NCBI RefSeq assembly: GCF_009733815.1
Contig: NZ_WNXY01000010.1
Span: forward strand, 62,001 to 126,000
Direction of reading: 5' to 3'
Length of the DNA stretch: 64,000 nucleotides
From: Pseudactinotalea suaedae
Lineage (GTDB): Bacteria > Actinomycetota > Actinomycetes > Actinomycetales > Beutenbergiaceae
Part shown: positions 50,144 to 59,068 of the stretch, piece by piece
Numbering within the stretch: the stretch's first letter is position 1
How the letters are laid out: every line of letters starts with the position of its first letter
Notes under the pieces: model-generated
Told to the model about the DNA's origin: nothing
What the model saw: the letters and a program-made list of their open reading frames with translations, nothing else
Database searches by the model: none
Made by a program: the position numbers and the translations under genes

Positions 50144-50432
50144 TGTTCCTCCTAGGAACGGCCTGGATGCTGCCCGTCCCGGACTCGTCCGGAATGGCCT
50201 GATGGGCCCTGGAAAGGCACGTAGTCGTGCCTGGGACACGGGCAGCATAGGCACGGGTGAGGTGGCTCACAGCGTCCCAGGGCGTGAGATCGGACGCATC
50301 GTTACCGAGTTGATACCGGAACAGGGTGCTCCGCAACATGGATGTAACCAAGTGAGCACTCGGGCAACCCGAGCCTCGACCTCGGCTGCGCGCACGGTGT
50401 CGTGCTGGCCGGCGAGCGCCATAGTGGTGGGC

Positions 50433-50882
50433 ATGGACGACCTGCGTGTGGCGCCAGGGCCGGGGGCACCGGCGGGCCTGACGGTGCCCGCCCGGGAGCT
50501 GGTCGAGCAGTTCTCCCACGCCTCGGGTCCGGGTGGGCAGGGTGTCAACACCACCGACTCGCGCGTCCAGCTGAGCCTCGACCTCGCCACCACCTCGGCG
50601 CTGACCGACGTCCAGCGTTCACGCGTGCTGGCACGGCTCGCACCCCAGCTGAACGGCACGGTCCTCACGCTCACGGCATCCGAGCACCGGTCGCAGCGCA
50701 AGAACCGCACGGCCGCTCGCGAGCGCCTCGCGGCGGTGCTGCGCGCCGCCGTCGTACCCGCACCCGTGCGGCGGGCGACGCGGCCCACGCGAGGCTCGCA
50801 ACGCCGTCGTCTCGCCGCCAAGCGGGAGCGGTCGGAGACCAAGCAGGCGCGACGACGCCCCCAGCCCGGCGGTCACGACTGA
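50433..50882 (+). CDS. arfB: Peptidyl-tRNA hydrolase ArfB (YaeJ family)
   Basis: Ribosome-rescue release factor homologue, 149 aa from the ATG at 50433. It has the catalytic GGQ motif (residues 34-36, SGPGGQGVN) followed by TDSRVQLSLDL, and a basic C-terminal tail (RRRLAAKRERSETKQARRR) that in ArfB enters the empty mRNA channel of stalled ribosomes. There is no stop-codon-recognition domain, which separates it from RF1/RF2. It diverges from oppA and precedes the GH65 gene by 70 bp. Confidence 0.92.
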   Translation: MDDLRVAPGPGAPAGLTVPARELVEQFSHASGPGGQGVNTTDSRVQLSLDLATTSALTDVQRSRVLARLAPQLNGTVLTLTASEHRSQRKNRTAARERLAAVLRAAVVPAPVRRATRPTRGSQRRRLAAKRERSETKQARRRPQPGGHD

Positions 50883-50952
50883 CGCTCATCGGCCGGGCGA
50901 TCTGCCAGCCCTACACTGACCACAGGCGCCCTGCGCCACGGACGGAGGGCAG

Positions 50953-53289
50953 ATGGCGTCGACCCCGGATCTCGAGATCGATCCCTGGCAGGTGCGCGAG
51001 CCTGCGGTCTCGGCGGAGTCGTTGCCGGTGACCGAGTCGTTGCTCAGCCTGTCCAACGGCTACCTCGGGATCCGCGGGACGCTCGACGAGGTCGAGCCGC
51101 ACGGTGCGCGCGGGACGTTCCTCGCCGGTGTGCACGAGACGCATCCGCTCTCCTACCCCGAGGAGGGGTACGGGCACCCCGAGGAGGGGCAGGCGATGAT
51201 CGCCGTCGCCGATGCCACGCCGTTGCGGCTCGTCGTCGACGGCACCCCCCTCGACATCCGCACGATCGAGCCGGAGTCCCACCACCGGACGCTCGACCTG
51301 CGCACGGGGATCCTCGAACGGGTGCTGGTGTGGCGCACGCTCGCCGGCGCCCGGCTCGAGCTGCGGTCGCAGCGGCTGGTGTCGCTGCGGGAGCGTTCGC
51401 TGGCCGCCATCCGTTACCGGGTGCGGGTGCTCGACGGCGCAGCTCACGTCGTCGTGCGCTCGCAGCTCGTGCTCGGGGCCAGCCCGCCCGAGGTCGACAG
51501 CGACGACCCGCGCGTGGCCGATGTCCTCGACCACCCGTTCGAGCAGCTCGCGCTCAGCCACGGCGACGACGGCGGTGCGCTGAGTGCCGTGACCCGCCGC
51601 ACCGGGATGACGGTCGCGGCCGCGGTCCGCCACGTCGTCGACGGCGCGGACGACATCGACACCCACGCCGCGGCCGACGACCACGTGGTCACGACGATCA
51701 CCGCCGCGCTCACGGCCGGCCACGCGCTGGAGATCATCAAGACGTTCGGGCACGTGTGGTCGACGAGCACCACCGCAGCCTCGGAGCTCGAGGCAGCCCG
51801 CGCCGTCGTCGACTCGGGTGTGGACCGGGGCTGGGACGGCTTGGTCGCCGCCCAGCGCGAGGAGCTCGACGGGCTGTGGGCGGTGGCCGACGTCGAGGTC
51901 GAGGGCGACGACGAGCTCCAGCAGGCTCTGCGCTTCAGCATCTTCACGCTGCTGACCGGCACCGCGTGCACCGAGGGCGCGCCGGTGGGCGCCAAGGGAC
52001 TGACCGGGCTGGGGTACAGCGGTCACACCTTCTGGGACATCGAAGGCTTCGTGATCCCGACGCTGTCGCTGCTGGTGCCCGACGCGGCCTCCCGGCTGCT
52101 CGCATGGCGCGCCTCGACGCTGGACGCGGCGCGCGAGCGCGCGCGGGTGCTCGGGCTGCAGGGCGCGTCGTTCGCGTGGCGCACGATCGACGGCCGCGAG
52201 ACCTCGGCGTACTGGCCGGCCAGCACCGCCGCGATGCACGTCAACGCCGACGTCTCCCGGGCGTTCTGGCTGCACGGGCACGTCACCGGCACCGGCCCGG
52301 TGCCGTTGGGCGGACTCGCGGTGCTGGTGGAGACGGCACGGCTGTGGCTCTCGCTCGGGCATCACGACCTCGACGGCGTCTGGCACCTGTTCGGGATGAC
52401 GGGGCCGGACGAGTACACCGGCGTCGTCGACGACAACCTCTTCACGAACCTGATGGCTCGACGCAACCTGGTGCGCGCCGCCGAGGTGTGCGAGCAGCTC
52501 TCGCAGGAGGCGGCAGAGCTCGGGGTGACACCTGAGGAGACACAGCGCTGGCGGGCGGCCGCGACCGCCGTCCACGTGCCCTGGGACGAGCGGCGCCAGG
52601 TCCACGCCGCGAACACCGGCTTCACGTCCTACCAGGAGTGGGACTTCGAGGAGAACGGTCACTACCCGGTGCAGGAGCACCACCACTACTCGACGATCTA
52701 CCGGCACCAGATCCTCAAGCAGGCCGACACCGAGCTGGCGCTGTGGTGGTGCCGGGAGGACTTCACCGACGAGCAGATCGCGCGCGACGTCGACTACTAC
52801 GAGGCGCGCACCGTGCGCGACTCCTCGCTCTCGGCCGGCGCGCAGGCGGTCGCATGCGCCAAGGCGCAGCACCCCGACCTGGCCTACCGGTACCTGCGCG
52901 AGTGCGCGCTCGTCGACCTCCGCGACCTGCAAGGAGACACCGAGGAGGGCCTGCACCTGGCATCGGTGGGCGGCACGTGGCTCGCGCTCACCGCAGGTCT
53001 GGGTGGCCTGCGCGAGGACCACGAGGACCTCGAGCTGGCGCCGCTGCTGCCCTCACAGCTGACGCGGATGTGTTACCGGGTCACGTGGCGCGGGCGGCTG
53101 CTGCAGGTGGAGACCACGCGGGCGGGCACGACCGTGACGATGCTGCGGGGCGAGCACCCCGTGGGCGTCGTGATCGACGGCGAACCGATGGAGGTCGCAC
53201 CGGGCGCGCCGGCCAGCGCACCGTTGCGCGAGCCGACCCCGTTGCTCCCCGAGCCGAACCAGCCGACCGGGCGCGCACCACGGGCCTGA
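50953..53289 (+). CDS. Glycoside hydrolase family 65 protein (disaccharide phosphorylase)
   Basis: 778 aa, the usual GH65 length: N-terminal beta-sandwich (LSLSNGYLGIRGTLDE), (alpha/alpha)6 barrel with the general acid Glu487 in FGMTGPDEYTGVVDDN, and a C-terminal beta domain. KGLTGLGYSGHTFWDIEGFV is the family phosphate/substrate region. GH65 enzymes phosphorolyse maltose, trehalose, kojibiose or related disaccharides, and I cannot choose between them. ATG at 50953 with GGAGGGC upstream. No beta-phosphoglucomutase gene follows, although maltose and trehalose phosphorylase operons often have one. Confidence 0.92.
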   Translation: MASTPDLEIDPWQVREPAVSAESLPVTESLLSLSNGYLGIRGTLDEVEPHGARGTFLAGVHETHPLSYPEEGYGHPEEGQAMIAVADATPLRLVVDGTPLDIRTIEPESHHRTLDLRTGILERVLVWRTLAGARLELRSQRLVSLRERSLAAIRYRVRVLDGAAHVVVRSQLVLGASPPEVDSDDPRVADVLDHPFEQLALSHGDDGGALSAVTRRTGMTVAAAVRHVVDGADDIDTHAAADDHVVTTITAALTAGHALEIIKTFGHVWSTSTTAASELEAARAVVDSGVDRGWDGLVAAQREELDGLWAVADVEVEGDDELQQALRFSIFTLLTGTACTEGAPVGAKGLTGLGYSGHTFWDIEGFVIPTLSLLVPDAASRLLAWRASTLDAARERARVLGLQGASFAWRTIDGRETSAYWPASTAAMHVNADVSRAFWLHGHVTGTGPVPLGGLAVLVETARLWLSLGHHDLDGVWHLFGMTGPDEYTGVVDDNLFTNLMARRNLVRAAEVCEQLSQEAAELGVTPEETQRWRAAATAVHVPWDERRQVHAANTGFTSYQEWDFEENGHYPVQEHHHYSTIYRHQILKQADTELALWWCREDFTDEQIARDVDYYEARTVRDSSLSAGAQAVACAKAQHPDLAYRYLRECALVDLRDLQGDTEEGLHLASVGGTWLALTAGLGGLREDHEDLELAPLLPSQLTRMCYRVTWRGRLLQVETTRAGTTVTMLRGEHPVGVVIDGEPMEVAPGAPASAPLREPTPLLPEPNQPTGRAPRA

Positions 53290-53445
53290 GCCTGGCGTGC
53301 GAGATGGCCGCGCTGCTGTGCGACGCCGACCTGCGGTAGCCCCCAGCCATCCAGCCGTGATCACCCCGAGCCGACCCAGCGACCGGGAGGGCGCGGCCAG
53401 GAACTCTCCTGGCCAGCGACGAAGGTCGCGGCGTACAGTGCGATC

Positions 53446-53799
53446 GTGGCCGACGACGACCCGATCACCACCAACCCCGCGCACTACCGCGTGCTGTGGG
53501 AGAACGACTTCGTCCGCGTGCTGGAGTACACCGACACACCGGGGGTGCAGACCACCCCGCACCGCCATCCGAACAGCGTCATGGTCACGCTTTCCGCCTT
53601 CGACCGACGCCTGGCCGCTGGCGACCGCGAGCTGGATGTCTCCCTCCCGGCAGGTCAGGCGGTGTGGCTGCCCGCGCAACGCCATTCCGGGCACAACACC
53701 GGCACGACGCCCACGCACACGATCTTCGTCGAGCTCAAGGGCGACGCGGCGGGCCAGCCGAGCGAGACCGTGGTGGGGCCTGAATCCGCATCGAGCTAG
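53446..53799 (+). CDS. Small cupin-fold protein
   Basis: 117 aa from a GTG at 53446. WENDFVRVLEYTDTPGVQ, TPHRHPNSVMVTLS and AGQAVWLPAQRHSGHNTG give the two cupin motifs with metal-binding His residues. Its function is unknown. The 156-bp space before it follows the GH65 gene and shows no other feature. Confidence 0.8.
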   Translation: MADDDPITTNPAHYRVLWENDFVRVLEYTDTPGVQTTPHRHPNSVMVTLSAFDRRLAAGDRELDVSLPAGQAVWLPAQRHSGHNTGTTPTHTIFVELKGDAAGQPSETVVGPESASS

Positions 53800-53814
53800 C
53801 CGTCGCTGCGCAGG

Positions 53815-54525
53815 TCATGCCCACTGCTCCAGCTCGGCGTCGACACGCGGGTCCGCTCGTACCCACACCTCGCCGGCGCTCGCGCTCTCGGGCGTGTCCA
53901 CGATCTCGAGGCCCAGGGCCTGAATCACCGTGATCAGCTCTGCCCGTGCCGCACCGGCATCCTCGGTCGTCATGCTGTCGAACAGCACGTAGTACTGCTC
54001 CTCGTCGCTGGCGTACTCGACGTACCCGTGGTCGGCCCACGCCTTGTAGAAGGTGGTCAGGAGCGCGCGGTCGAGCTGCGGCATCTCGCGGACCTCACGT
54101 TGCCGTGCCTCGTGCGCCTCCTGCTCCTGCAGGTGGCCGAGCGCGGTGTTCACGACCGGTGCCTCGGACAGCACGCTCGCGCGGTCGGACTCCCACGGCT
54201 CGGACCGATCGAGTGCCGAGTAGCCGCTGTGGGCGAAGCGAAGGGCGTACTCGGTCATGTCGCTGTGACGCTCGTAGCGACGGTACGTCGTCTCTGGCTC
54301 CTCGCCACCCCGGCTCCGACCGATCACTCCCACCGCGGTCTCGATGACCAGGAACTCGTCGGTGAGCACCCGCTCGATACGAAAGGTGGTGTTCGCCTCG
54401 CTCAGGTGTGCTCGCACGAAGGTGTCGAACGCCGTCGAGAACGTCAGGTGGTCGCGATCGCCCATCGCGAACGTCGTCGTGCGGCCCTCGCTGTCGTGGA
54501 AGACGAGGTCTCTGACTGTCGACAA
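53815..54525 (-). CDS. Hypothetical protein
   Basis: 236 aa from a TTG at 54525, preceded by AGAAGG at a suitable distance. An ATG at 54465 would give 216 aa. No domain is recognised. The sequence is mixed alpha/beta in character and acidic at the C-terminus (DTPESASAGEVWVRADPRVD), with no signal peptide or membrane helix. It is convergent with the cupin gene 16 bp away. Codon use looks like the neighbours, so it is probably a real gene of unknown function. Confidence 0.65.
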   Translation of the reverse strand: MSTVRDLVFHDSEGRTTTFAMGDRDHLTFSTAFDTFVRAHLSEANTTFRIERVLTDEFLVIETAVGVIGRSRGGEEPETTYRRYERHSDMTEYALRFAHSGYSALDRSEPWESDRASVLSEAPVVNTALGHLQEQEAHEARQREVREMPQLDRALLTTFYKAWADHGYVEYASDEEQYYVLFDSMTTEDAGAARAELITVIQALGLEIVDTPESASAGEVWVRADPRVDAELEQWA

Positions 54526-54870
54526 GGCTCGGCCCTTCTGCTCACTCGACGTCCCACGGATGGCCCGCGCCGACGTGCGCCGAACGCTACCAACGCCGCT
54601 GCTGCTGACGCCGTCCGAGACCTCGCCGACCGCGCCGGCGGGCACGTCACTGCGTGCGCGTCCTGTCCCACAGCGGATGAGCAGAGCGTCCTGCCGCCGC
54701 CATGCCGAGAAGCGCCTTCGCGGCGGACGACGGCCGCGCAGGAGCATGGCGAGCGCGTCGGCCCGCCCGAGGTGCGGGCACCGGCCTCACCCTGCACCGA
54801 TGCGCGGCGACCCCGGAGCCACCCGTGCGCTGCCTTGTGGGCGAGCTCGTGCAAGCCCCAACCTTCGACC
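54526..54870. other. 345-bp gap without a credible gene
   Basis: No gene or clear repeat is seen between the hypothetical gene and the membrane protein. It must hold the two divergent promoters. A minus-strand frame here includes HELAHKAAH, but it starts inside the next gene and has no typical codon pattern, so it is not called. Confidence 0.6.
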
Positions 54871-55311
54871 ATGACGATCGACGCGAGCGGACTGCCCTGG
54901 TGGGCGACCATCCTGATCCTGCTGGTCGGCGGCGCCGTCGCGATCGCGCTGTCGGGGACGTTGTGGGCGTTGCTCCTGCTGCTGATGTTCGGGCGCTGGT
55001 GGCGGACACTGATCTCGCTGGCGCTCCTGGGGGCCGCGATCTGGATGGGCGGTCACCGCTGGCTGTGGCAGGCGATCGTCGAAGGCTGGGGATCGAACGT
55101 CTGGGTCATGGCAGCGGTGGTGGCGAGCGTGATCGGGATCCCGGTAGCGATCTTCATGCTCGCGACCGGCGCCGTCGATCGGGTCGGCGGCGACCGGCTA
55201 CGCCGTGCGCGCCCCGGTCCCGACACCGCTCACGGCACCGGCAGACACTTCGCCGACTACGGCTCGGAGAGCCAGCAGTGGCAACGGGAGCTGAACCGCC
55301 GCGAGCCCTGA
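54871..55311 (+). CDS. Small membrane protein, function unknown
   Basis: 146 aa from the ATG at 54871. Three hydrophobic helices are visible (about 10-40, 47-66 and 78-102, starting LPWWATILILLVGGAVAIAL), followed by a hydrophilic tail (RRARPGPDTAHGTG). I recognise no family. It ends 17 bp from the convergent MFS transporter gene. Confidence 0.6.
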   Translation: MTIDASGLPWWATILILLVGGAVAIALSGTLWALLLLLMFGRWWRTLISLALLGAAIWMGGHRWLWQAIVEGWGSNVWVMAAVVASVIGIPVAIFMLATGAVDRVGGDRLRRARPGPDTAHGTGRHFADYGSESQQWQRELNRREP

Positions 55312-55328
55312 CGGCGAGCAACCCTCGT

Positions 55329-56783
55329 TCAGTGCGCTCCTGCTGGGGCCTGCGCTGACGTCGTCGTCTCCGGTCGCCGGAGGACGAGAGCAAGGAGAAT
55401 CGCGGCAGCGAGGGTGAGAGCGGCATTGGCGCCGATGGCGACGCGGAGCCCGGGCAGCAGCGTGGCCGCGGCGAACGCGGTCACGACAGCGGACATGACC
55501 GGCGTACCGAGCGCGATACCGACCTGCTGGCTCATCGTGACCAGGCCGGTCGCCAGGCCCTGCTGCTCCGAGGGGACACCCGTGGTGGAGGTGACGACGT
55601 ACCCGACGATCGCGACGAGGTTGGCGACACCCCCGAGGAAGGTGAGCACGAGCAGCGGGATCAGCCACCCGCGGCTGTCGGAGACGAACGCCAGCGGCAG
55701 CGTCGCGGCGGCCTGCATGGTCAGTCCGGCGACGATCGCACTTCTGGAACCGAAGCGCCCGATGACCCGAGGCGCGACCAGACCGCCGAGGACGGTGCCG
55801 ACGCCGAGCACGGCGAGGATCAGGCCTGCCGTGAGGGCGTCGTAGCCGAGGCTGTCCTGGAGGTACAGCGTCAGCAGGAACACCAGCGAGGTCTCGGTGG
55901 CGAAGGCGAGCAGGCCGGCGAGGTTGCCCCAGGCGATGCTGCCCCGCTTCAGCAGGGACGGCGCGATGAGTGGCTCAGCGGTGCCGGACTCGATCCTCAG
56001 GAAGACCGCGACAAGGACCAGCGCGGCGAGCATCGCACCCCACGTACCGGGATGCGCCCAGCCTGCGCGCCCGGCGGTGTCGATGCCGAGCACCAGCGCG
56101 ACCAGAGCGAGAGTGATGGTGACGGCGCCCGGGACGTCGAGCCTCGAGCGGGCGCGAGAGGCAGGCTCGCGCAGGACGAACGGGCCGACGAGGACGACAC
56201 CGAGGCTGACGACGACGTTGATGAAGAACGCCCACCGCCAGGAGACCGTGCCGGTCAGCAGACCGCCCAGGACCGCACCGGCGGTGAAGCCGGCGGCCAT
56301 CAGCGCACCGTTGAGCCCGAGAGCGCGCGAGCGCGCCGGCCCCTCAGGGAACATGGTGGTCATCAGCAACAGCGCGGCGGGGGTGACCATCGCGGTCGCG
56401 ATGCCCTGACCGACGCGGGCGATCAGCAGCAGCTCCGGTCCGGTGGCCAGGCCGCCCGCCAGCGACGAGATCCCGAGCAGGACGATGCCGCTCATGAACA
56501 GCCGCCTGCGGCCGAACAGATCGGCCACCCGGCCGAAGAAGAGGGTGAACCCCGCCGCGCACAGGGCGAAGGAGGTGACGGTCCACTGCAGCGCCGAGGT
56601 GGCGAAACCCAGCTCGCTGCCGATGTGCGGCAGCGCGACGTTGAGGATCGAGAAGTCGACGGCGAGCGTGAAGTTGGCCGTCAGGAGAACCGCCATCGCG
56701 ATCGTCTGGGCGGGTGCGAACCGCTCGGTACGGGCGGCGGGCGTCGTCGATGTCGATCGCGGTGAGGTGTCGGTCGGGCTCAT
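55329..56783 (-). CDS. MFS drug exporter, DHA2-type
   Basis: 484 aa major facilitator transporter. The start MSPTDTSPR (ATG at 56783) precedes about 14 membrane helices. FFGRVADLFGRRRLFMSG is the MFS loop 2-3 motif, VARVGQGIATAMVTPAALLLM-like text and ALGLNGALMAAGFTAGAVLGG fit DHA2 proton-driven multidrug exporters. It diverges from an XRE-type regulator, which probably controls it. The substrate is unknown, and no biosynthetic cluster is nearby. Confidence 0.92.
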   Translation of the reverse strand: MSPTDTSPRSTSTTPAARTERFAPAQTIAMAVLLTANFTLAVDFSILNVALPHIGSELGFATSALQWTVTSFALCAAGFTLFFGRVADLFGRRRLFMSGIVLLGISSLAGGLATGPELLLIARVGQGIATAMVTPAALLLMTTMFPEGPARSRALGLNGALMAAGFTAGAVLGGLLTGTVSWRWAFFINVVVSLGVVLVGPFVLREPASRARSRLDVPGAVTITLALVALVLGIDTAGRAGWAHPGTWGAMLAALVLVAVFLRIESGTAEPLIAPSLLKRGSIAWGNLAGLLAFATETSLVFLLTLYLQDSLGYDALTAGLILAVLGVGTVLGGLVAPRVIGRFGSRSAIVAGLTMQAAATLPLAFVSDSRGWLIPLLVLTFLGGVANLVAIVGYVVTSTTGVPSEQQGLATGLVTMSQQVGIALGTPVMSAVVTAFAAATLLPGLRVAIGANAALTLAAAILLALVLRRPETTTSAQAPAGAH

Positions 56784-56900
56784 GCGTCCACGCTCGCCGG
56801 GGCCCTCGGAGGCAGCCAGATCCCTGCGCGACCGAGGCTGCGGGTGCCTACCACTGACAGGGACAGGTTCGGCGTCGACGGACGAGGGACACTGGTGAGC

Positions 56901-57782
56901 ATGGAGCGACGCCCCATCGACACGTCCGCCGAGACCGATCGTCCGGTCACGGAGCTGGGTGACTTCCTGCGCTCGCGCCGCGACCGGATCACGCCGGGCG
57001 AGGCCGGTGTCAGCAGCTACGGTCGTCGGCGGGTGCCGGGACTGCGCCGCGAGGAGCTGGCCCAGCTCGCAGGCGTGTCGGTGACCTACCTGACCCGGCT
57101 GGAGCAGGGGCAGTCGCAGAACGCCTCGGACGCGATCACCGATGCGCTCGCCCGCGCGTTGCAGCTCGACGCCGACGAACGCGCACACCTGCACGCGCTG
57201 GCCCACCCGGTGCCGAGGAAGCGCCCCCGCGTCTCGTCGGAGCCCGAGGTCGCCAGGCCCGGTGCGGAGCAGCTGCTGCACTCGATGGGCGATGTGCCTG
57301 CGGTGATTCTGGGCCGCTTCAACGACATCCTCGCGTGGAACCGGGCCGGACACCTGCTGCTCGCGGGCCATCTCGAGCGGGACGCGCCCACCCGCGTGGA
57401 CGACCGCCCGAACCAGCTCAGGTTGCTGTTCCTGGACGAGCACACCCGTGACCTCTACGCCGACTGGACCGAGGAGGCCGCCCACGCCGTCGCTTCGCTG
57501 CGGTACGTGGCCGGGCAGTTCGCCGATGACCGGCGCCTGGCCGAGCTGGTCGGTGAGCTCAGCATGAACAGCATCGCTTTCGCCCGGCTCTGGGCCGAGC
57601 ACGATGTCCGGCTGTGCACCAGCGGGACGAAGCGGTTCCGGCACCCGGAGGTCGGAAGCCTCGACCTCCGGTACGAGGTGCTGCACCTGCCCGAGGGCAA
57701 CGGGCAACGCCTTCTCACCCACACGGCCGCACCTGGCAGCGCCTCCGCCGCCGCGTTGCGCCTGCTCCTGTCGACCTCGTGA
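56901..57782 (+). CDS. XRE-family regulator with MmyB-like ligand-binding domain
   Basis: 293 aa from the ATG at 56901 (a GTG two codons earlier is possible). The N-terminal XRE helix-turn-helix is VPGLRREELAQLAGVSVTYL with RLEQGQSQNASDAITDALAR. The C-terminal half (about 115-285; VPAVILGRFNDILAWNRAG and DLRYEVLHLPEGNGQRLL) is a MmyB-like domain that binds fatty acids or related ligands in the family. It probably regulates the divergent MFS exporter 117 bp away. Confidence 0.9.
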   Translation: MERRPIDTSAETDRPVTELGDFLRSRRDRITPGEAGVSSYGRRRVPGLRREELAQLAGVSVTYLTRLEQGQSQNASDAITDALARALQLDADERAHLHALAHPVPRKRPRVSSEPEVARPGAEQLLHSMGDVPAVILGRFNDILAWNRAGHLLLAGHLERDAPTRVDDRPNQLRLLFLDEHTRDLYADWTEEAAHAVASLRYVAGQFADDRRLAELVGELSMNSIAFARLWAEHDVRLCTSGTKRFRHPEVGSLDLRYEVLHLPEGNGQRLLTHTAAPGSASAAALRLLLSTS

Positions 57783-57804
57783 GTGCGCCGGCTGCCGGCC
57801 CCCA

Positions 57805-58263
57805 CTAGGCCCCGGGCGAGGCCAGGAGGTGCGCGTTCTCCTGGTAGGCGGCGGTGAGCTTGACCTTGCTGAACCGCCAACCGCGTGCCGTGCGGACGGC
57901 CTCGTTGTCGTAGAAGCCGACGACCAGCCAGCGGTTGGGGCCACCGGCCGCGACGTCGTCGGGCACCCAGTGCTCGGCCCGCACGTGGGCACGAGCGGTG
58001 GCGTGGTCGCCGTCGATGGTGATGACATGCCCGGTGATGGCGTGGTGGGTGGCGACGAACGGCTCGAACGAGCTGCTCAGAGCGTGGGCGTAGTCCGCGA
58101 GCGACGCCTGGAGAGGCGGCATCCCGCCGAGGGATTCGACGTCCATGGTGAAGGGATCGGTGTGGACGAGCGGGGGCAGCTCGGAGAAGTTCTTGGTGTC
58201 GGCGATGTCGGCGTAGCGTCCGAAGAGCTCGATGATGTCGGCACGGTCTGTCTCGAGAGTCAT
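57805..58263 (-). CDS. SnoaL-like (NTF2-fold) protein
   Basis: 152 aa from the ATG at 58263 (the frame is open upstream without homology). The NTF2-like fold is suggested by DRADIIELFGRYADIADTKN and AHVRAEHWVPDDV with a C-terminal WRFSKVKLTAAY. Members include polyketide cyclases and small dehydratases, and many are uncharacterised. It diverges from the TetR gene at 58425, which probably controls it through the palindrome at 58371-58385. Confidence 0.82.
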   Translation of the reverse strand: MTLETDRADIIELFGRYADIADTKNFSELPPLVHTDPFTMDVESLGGMPPLQASLADYAHALSSSFEPFVATHHAITGHVITIDGDHATARAHVRAEHWVPDDVAAGGPNRWLVVGFYDNEAVRTARGWRFSKVKLTAAYQENAHLLASPGA

Positions 58264-58370
58264 GGCGGGATCCCTGGGGTTGTCGGTGTCCGGGGTCGGG
58301 CGGGGCTGGTGAGCCGTCCCGATCGGCTCGGGCATCGCCGTGCGCCGTCTCCCCGATGGATGAACGCAAT

Positions 58371-58385
58371 GTAGGCAGTGCCTAC
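58371..58385. promoter_or_regulatory. TetR operator candidate
   Basis: GTAGGC (58371-58376), a 3-base centre, then GCCTAC (58380-58385) form a perfect palindrome in the 161-bp divergent region between the SnoaL-like and TetR genes. A second half-site GCCTACA follows near 58399. Binding by the neighbouring TetR protein is inferred. Confidence 0.6.
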
Positions 58386-58424
58386 TGATGTTGTCAATGC
58401 CTACACGGCGGCTATGGTGGGCCT

Positions 58425-59024
58425 GTGGACGCGCAGACGGACCGGCACCGCTACCACCACGGCGGCCTGCGCACGGCTCTCCTGGATGCCGCGGAGCGCA
58501 GCCTGCGCGAGCGAGGCGTCGCTCAGCTCTCGCTGCGCGACCTCGCTCGAGAGGTGGGCGTGAGCCACGCGGCCCCGCGGCGGCACTTCCCGGAGCGCCA
58601 GGATCTGCTGGATGCCCTGGCCGAGGCAGGATTCGGTCGCCTCGGCGAGGCGATCCGCCACGCGGTCGCGGACGGCGACCCGGACCTCGCTGCGCGAGTC
58701 AGCCGCGCGTCGTCAGCTTTCGCGCGCTTCGCGACGGAGAACCCCGCACTCCTGGAGCTGATGAATGCGACGAAGCACCAGCCGGAGAAGACCGAGCTCA
58801 CATCCTCGGTGGAGAAGGCCTTCGAACCCTTCGTCGACCTGATTCACGAGGGCCAGGACCGGCGCCTCATCCACAGCGGCCCTCACGAGGAGATCGGCCT
58901 CGTCCTCTACGCCACGATCAACGGCCTCGCCACCCTGGTCAACAACGGCTCGGTCGACGCGGACCGGCTCGAGGAGCTCATCGATGCGGCGGTGCGCCAG
59001 TTCCTCCGGGGAACCGCACCCTAG
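58425..59024 (+). CDS. TetR/AcrR family transcriptional regulator
   Basis: 199 aa from a GTG at 58425. HTH: LSLRDLAREVGVSHAAPRRHFPERQDLLDAL. The C-terminal domain (PALLELMNATKHQPEK and GLVLYATINGLATLV) is the common TetR_C type with no known ligand. It probably represses the divergent SnoaL-like gene and itself. It is convergent with ychF 44 bp further on. Confidence 0.9.
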   Translation: MDAQTDRHRYHHGGLRTALLDAAERSLRERGVAQLSLRDLAREVGVSHAAPRRHFPERQDLLDALAEAGFGRLGEAIRHAVADGDPDLAARVSRASSAFARFATENPALLELMNATKHQPEKTELTSSVEKAFEPFVDLIHEGQDRRLIHSGPHEEIGLVLYATINGLATLVNNGSVDADRLEELIDAAVRQFLRGTAP

Positions 59025-59068
59025 GTCGCCTGCACCGACCGACTCCCGCGTCTGGCCCGGGCACGGGA

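Noticed and set aside
54444-54911. HELAHKAAH in a minus-strand frame, like a metallopeptidase zinc motif
   Set aside because: The frame begins inside the small membrane protein gene, lacks other motifs of ImmA or zincin families, and has poor coding character downstream.
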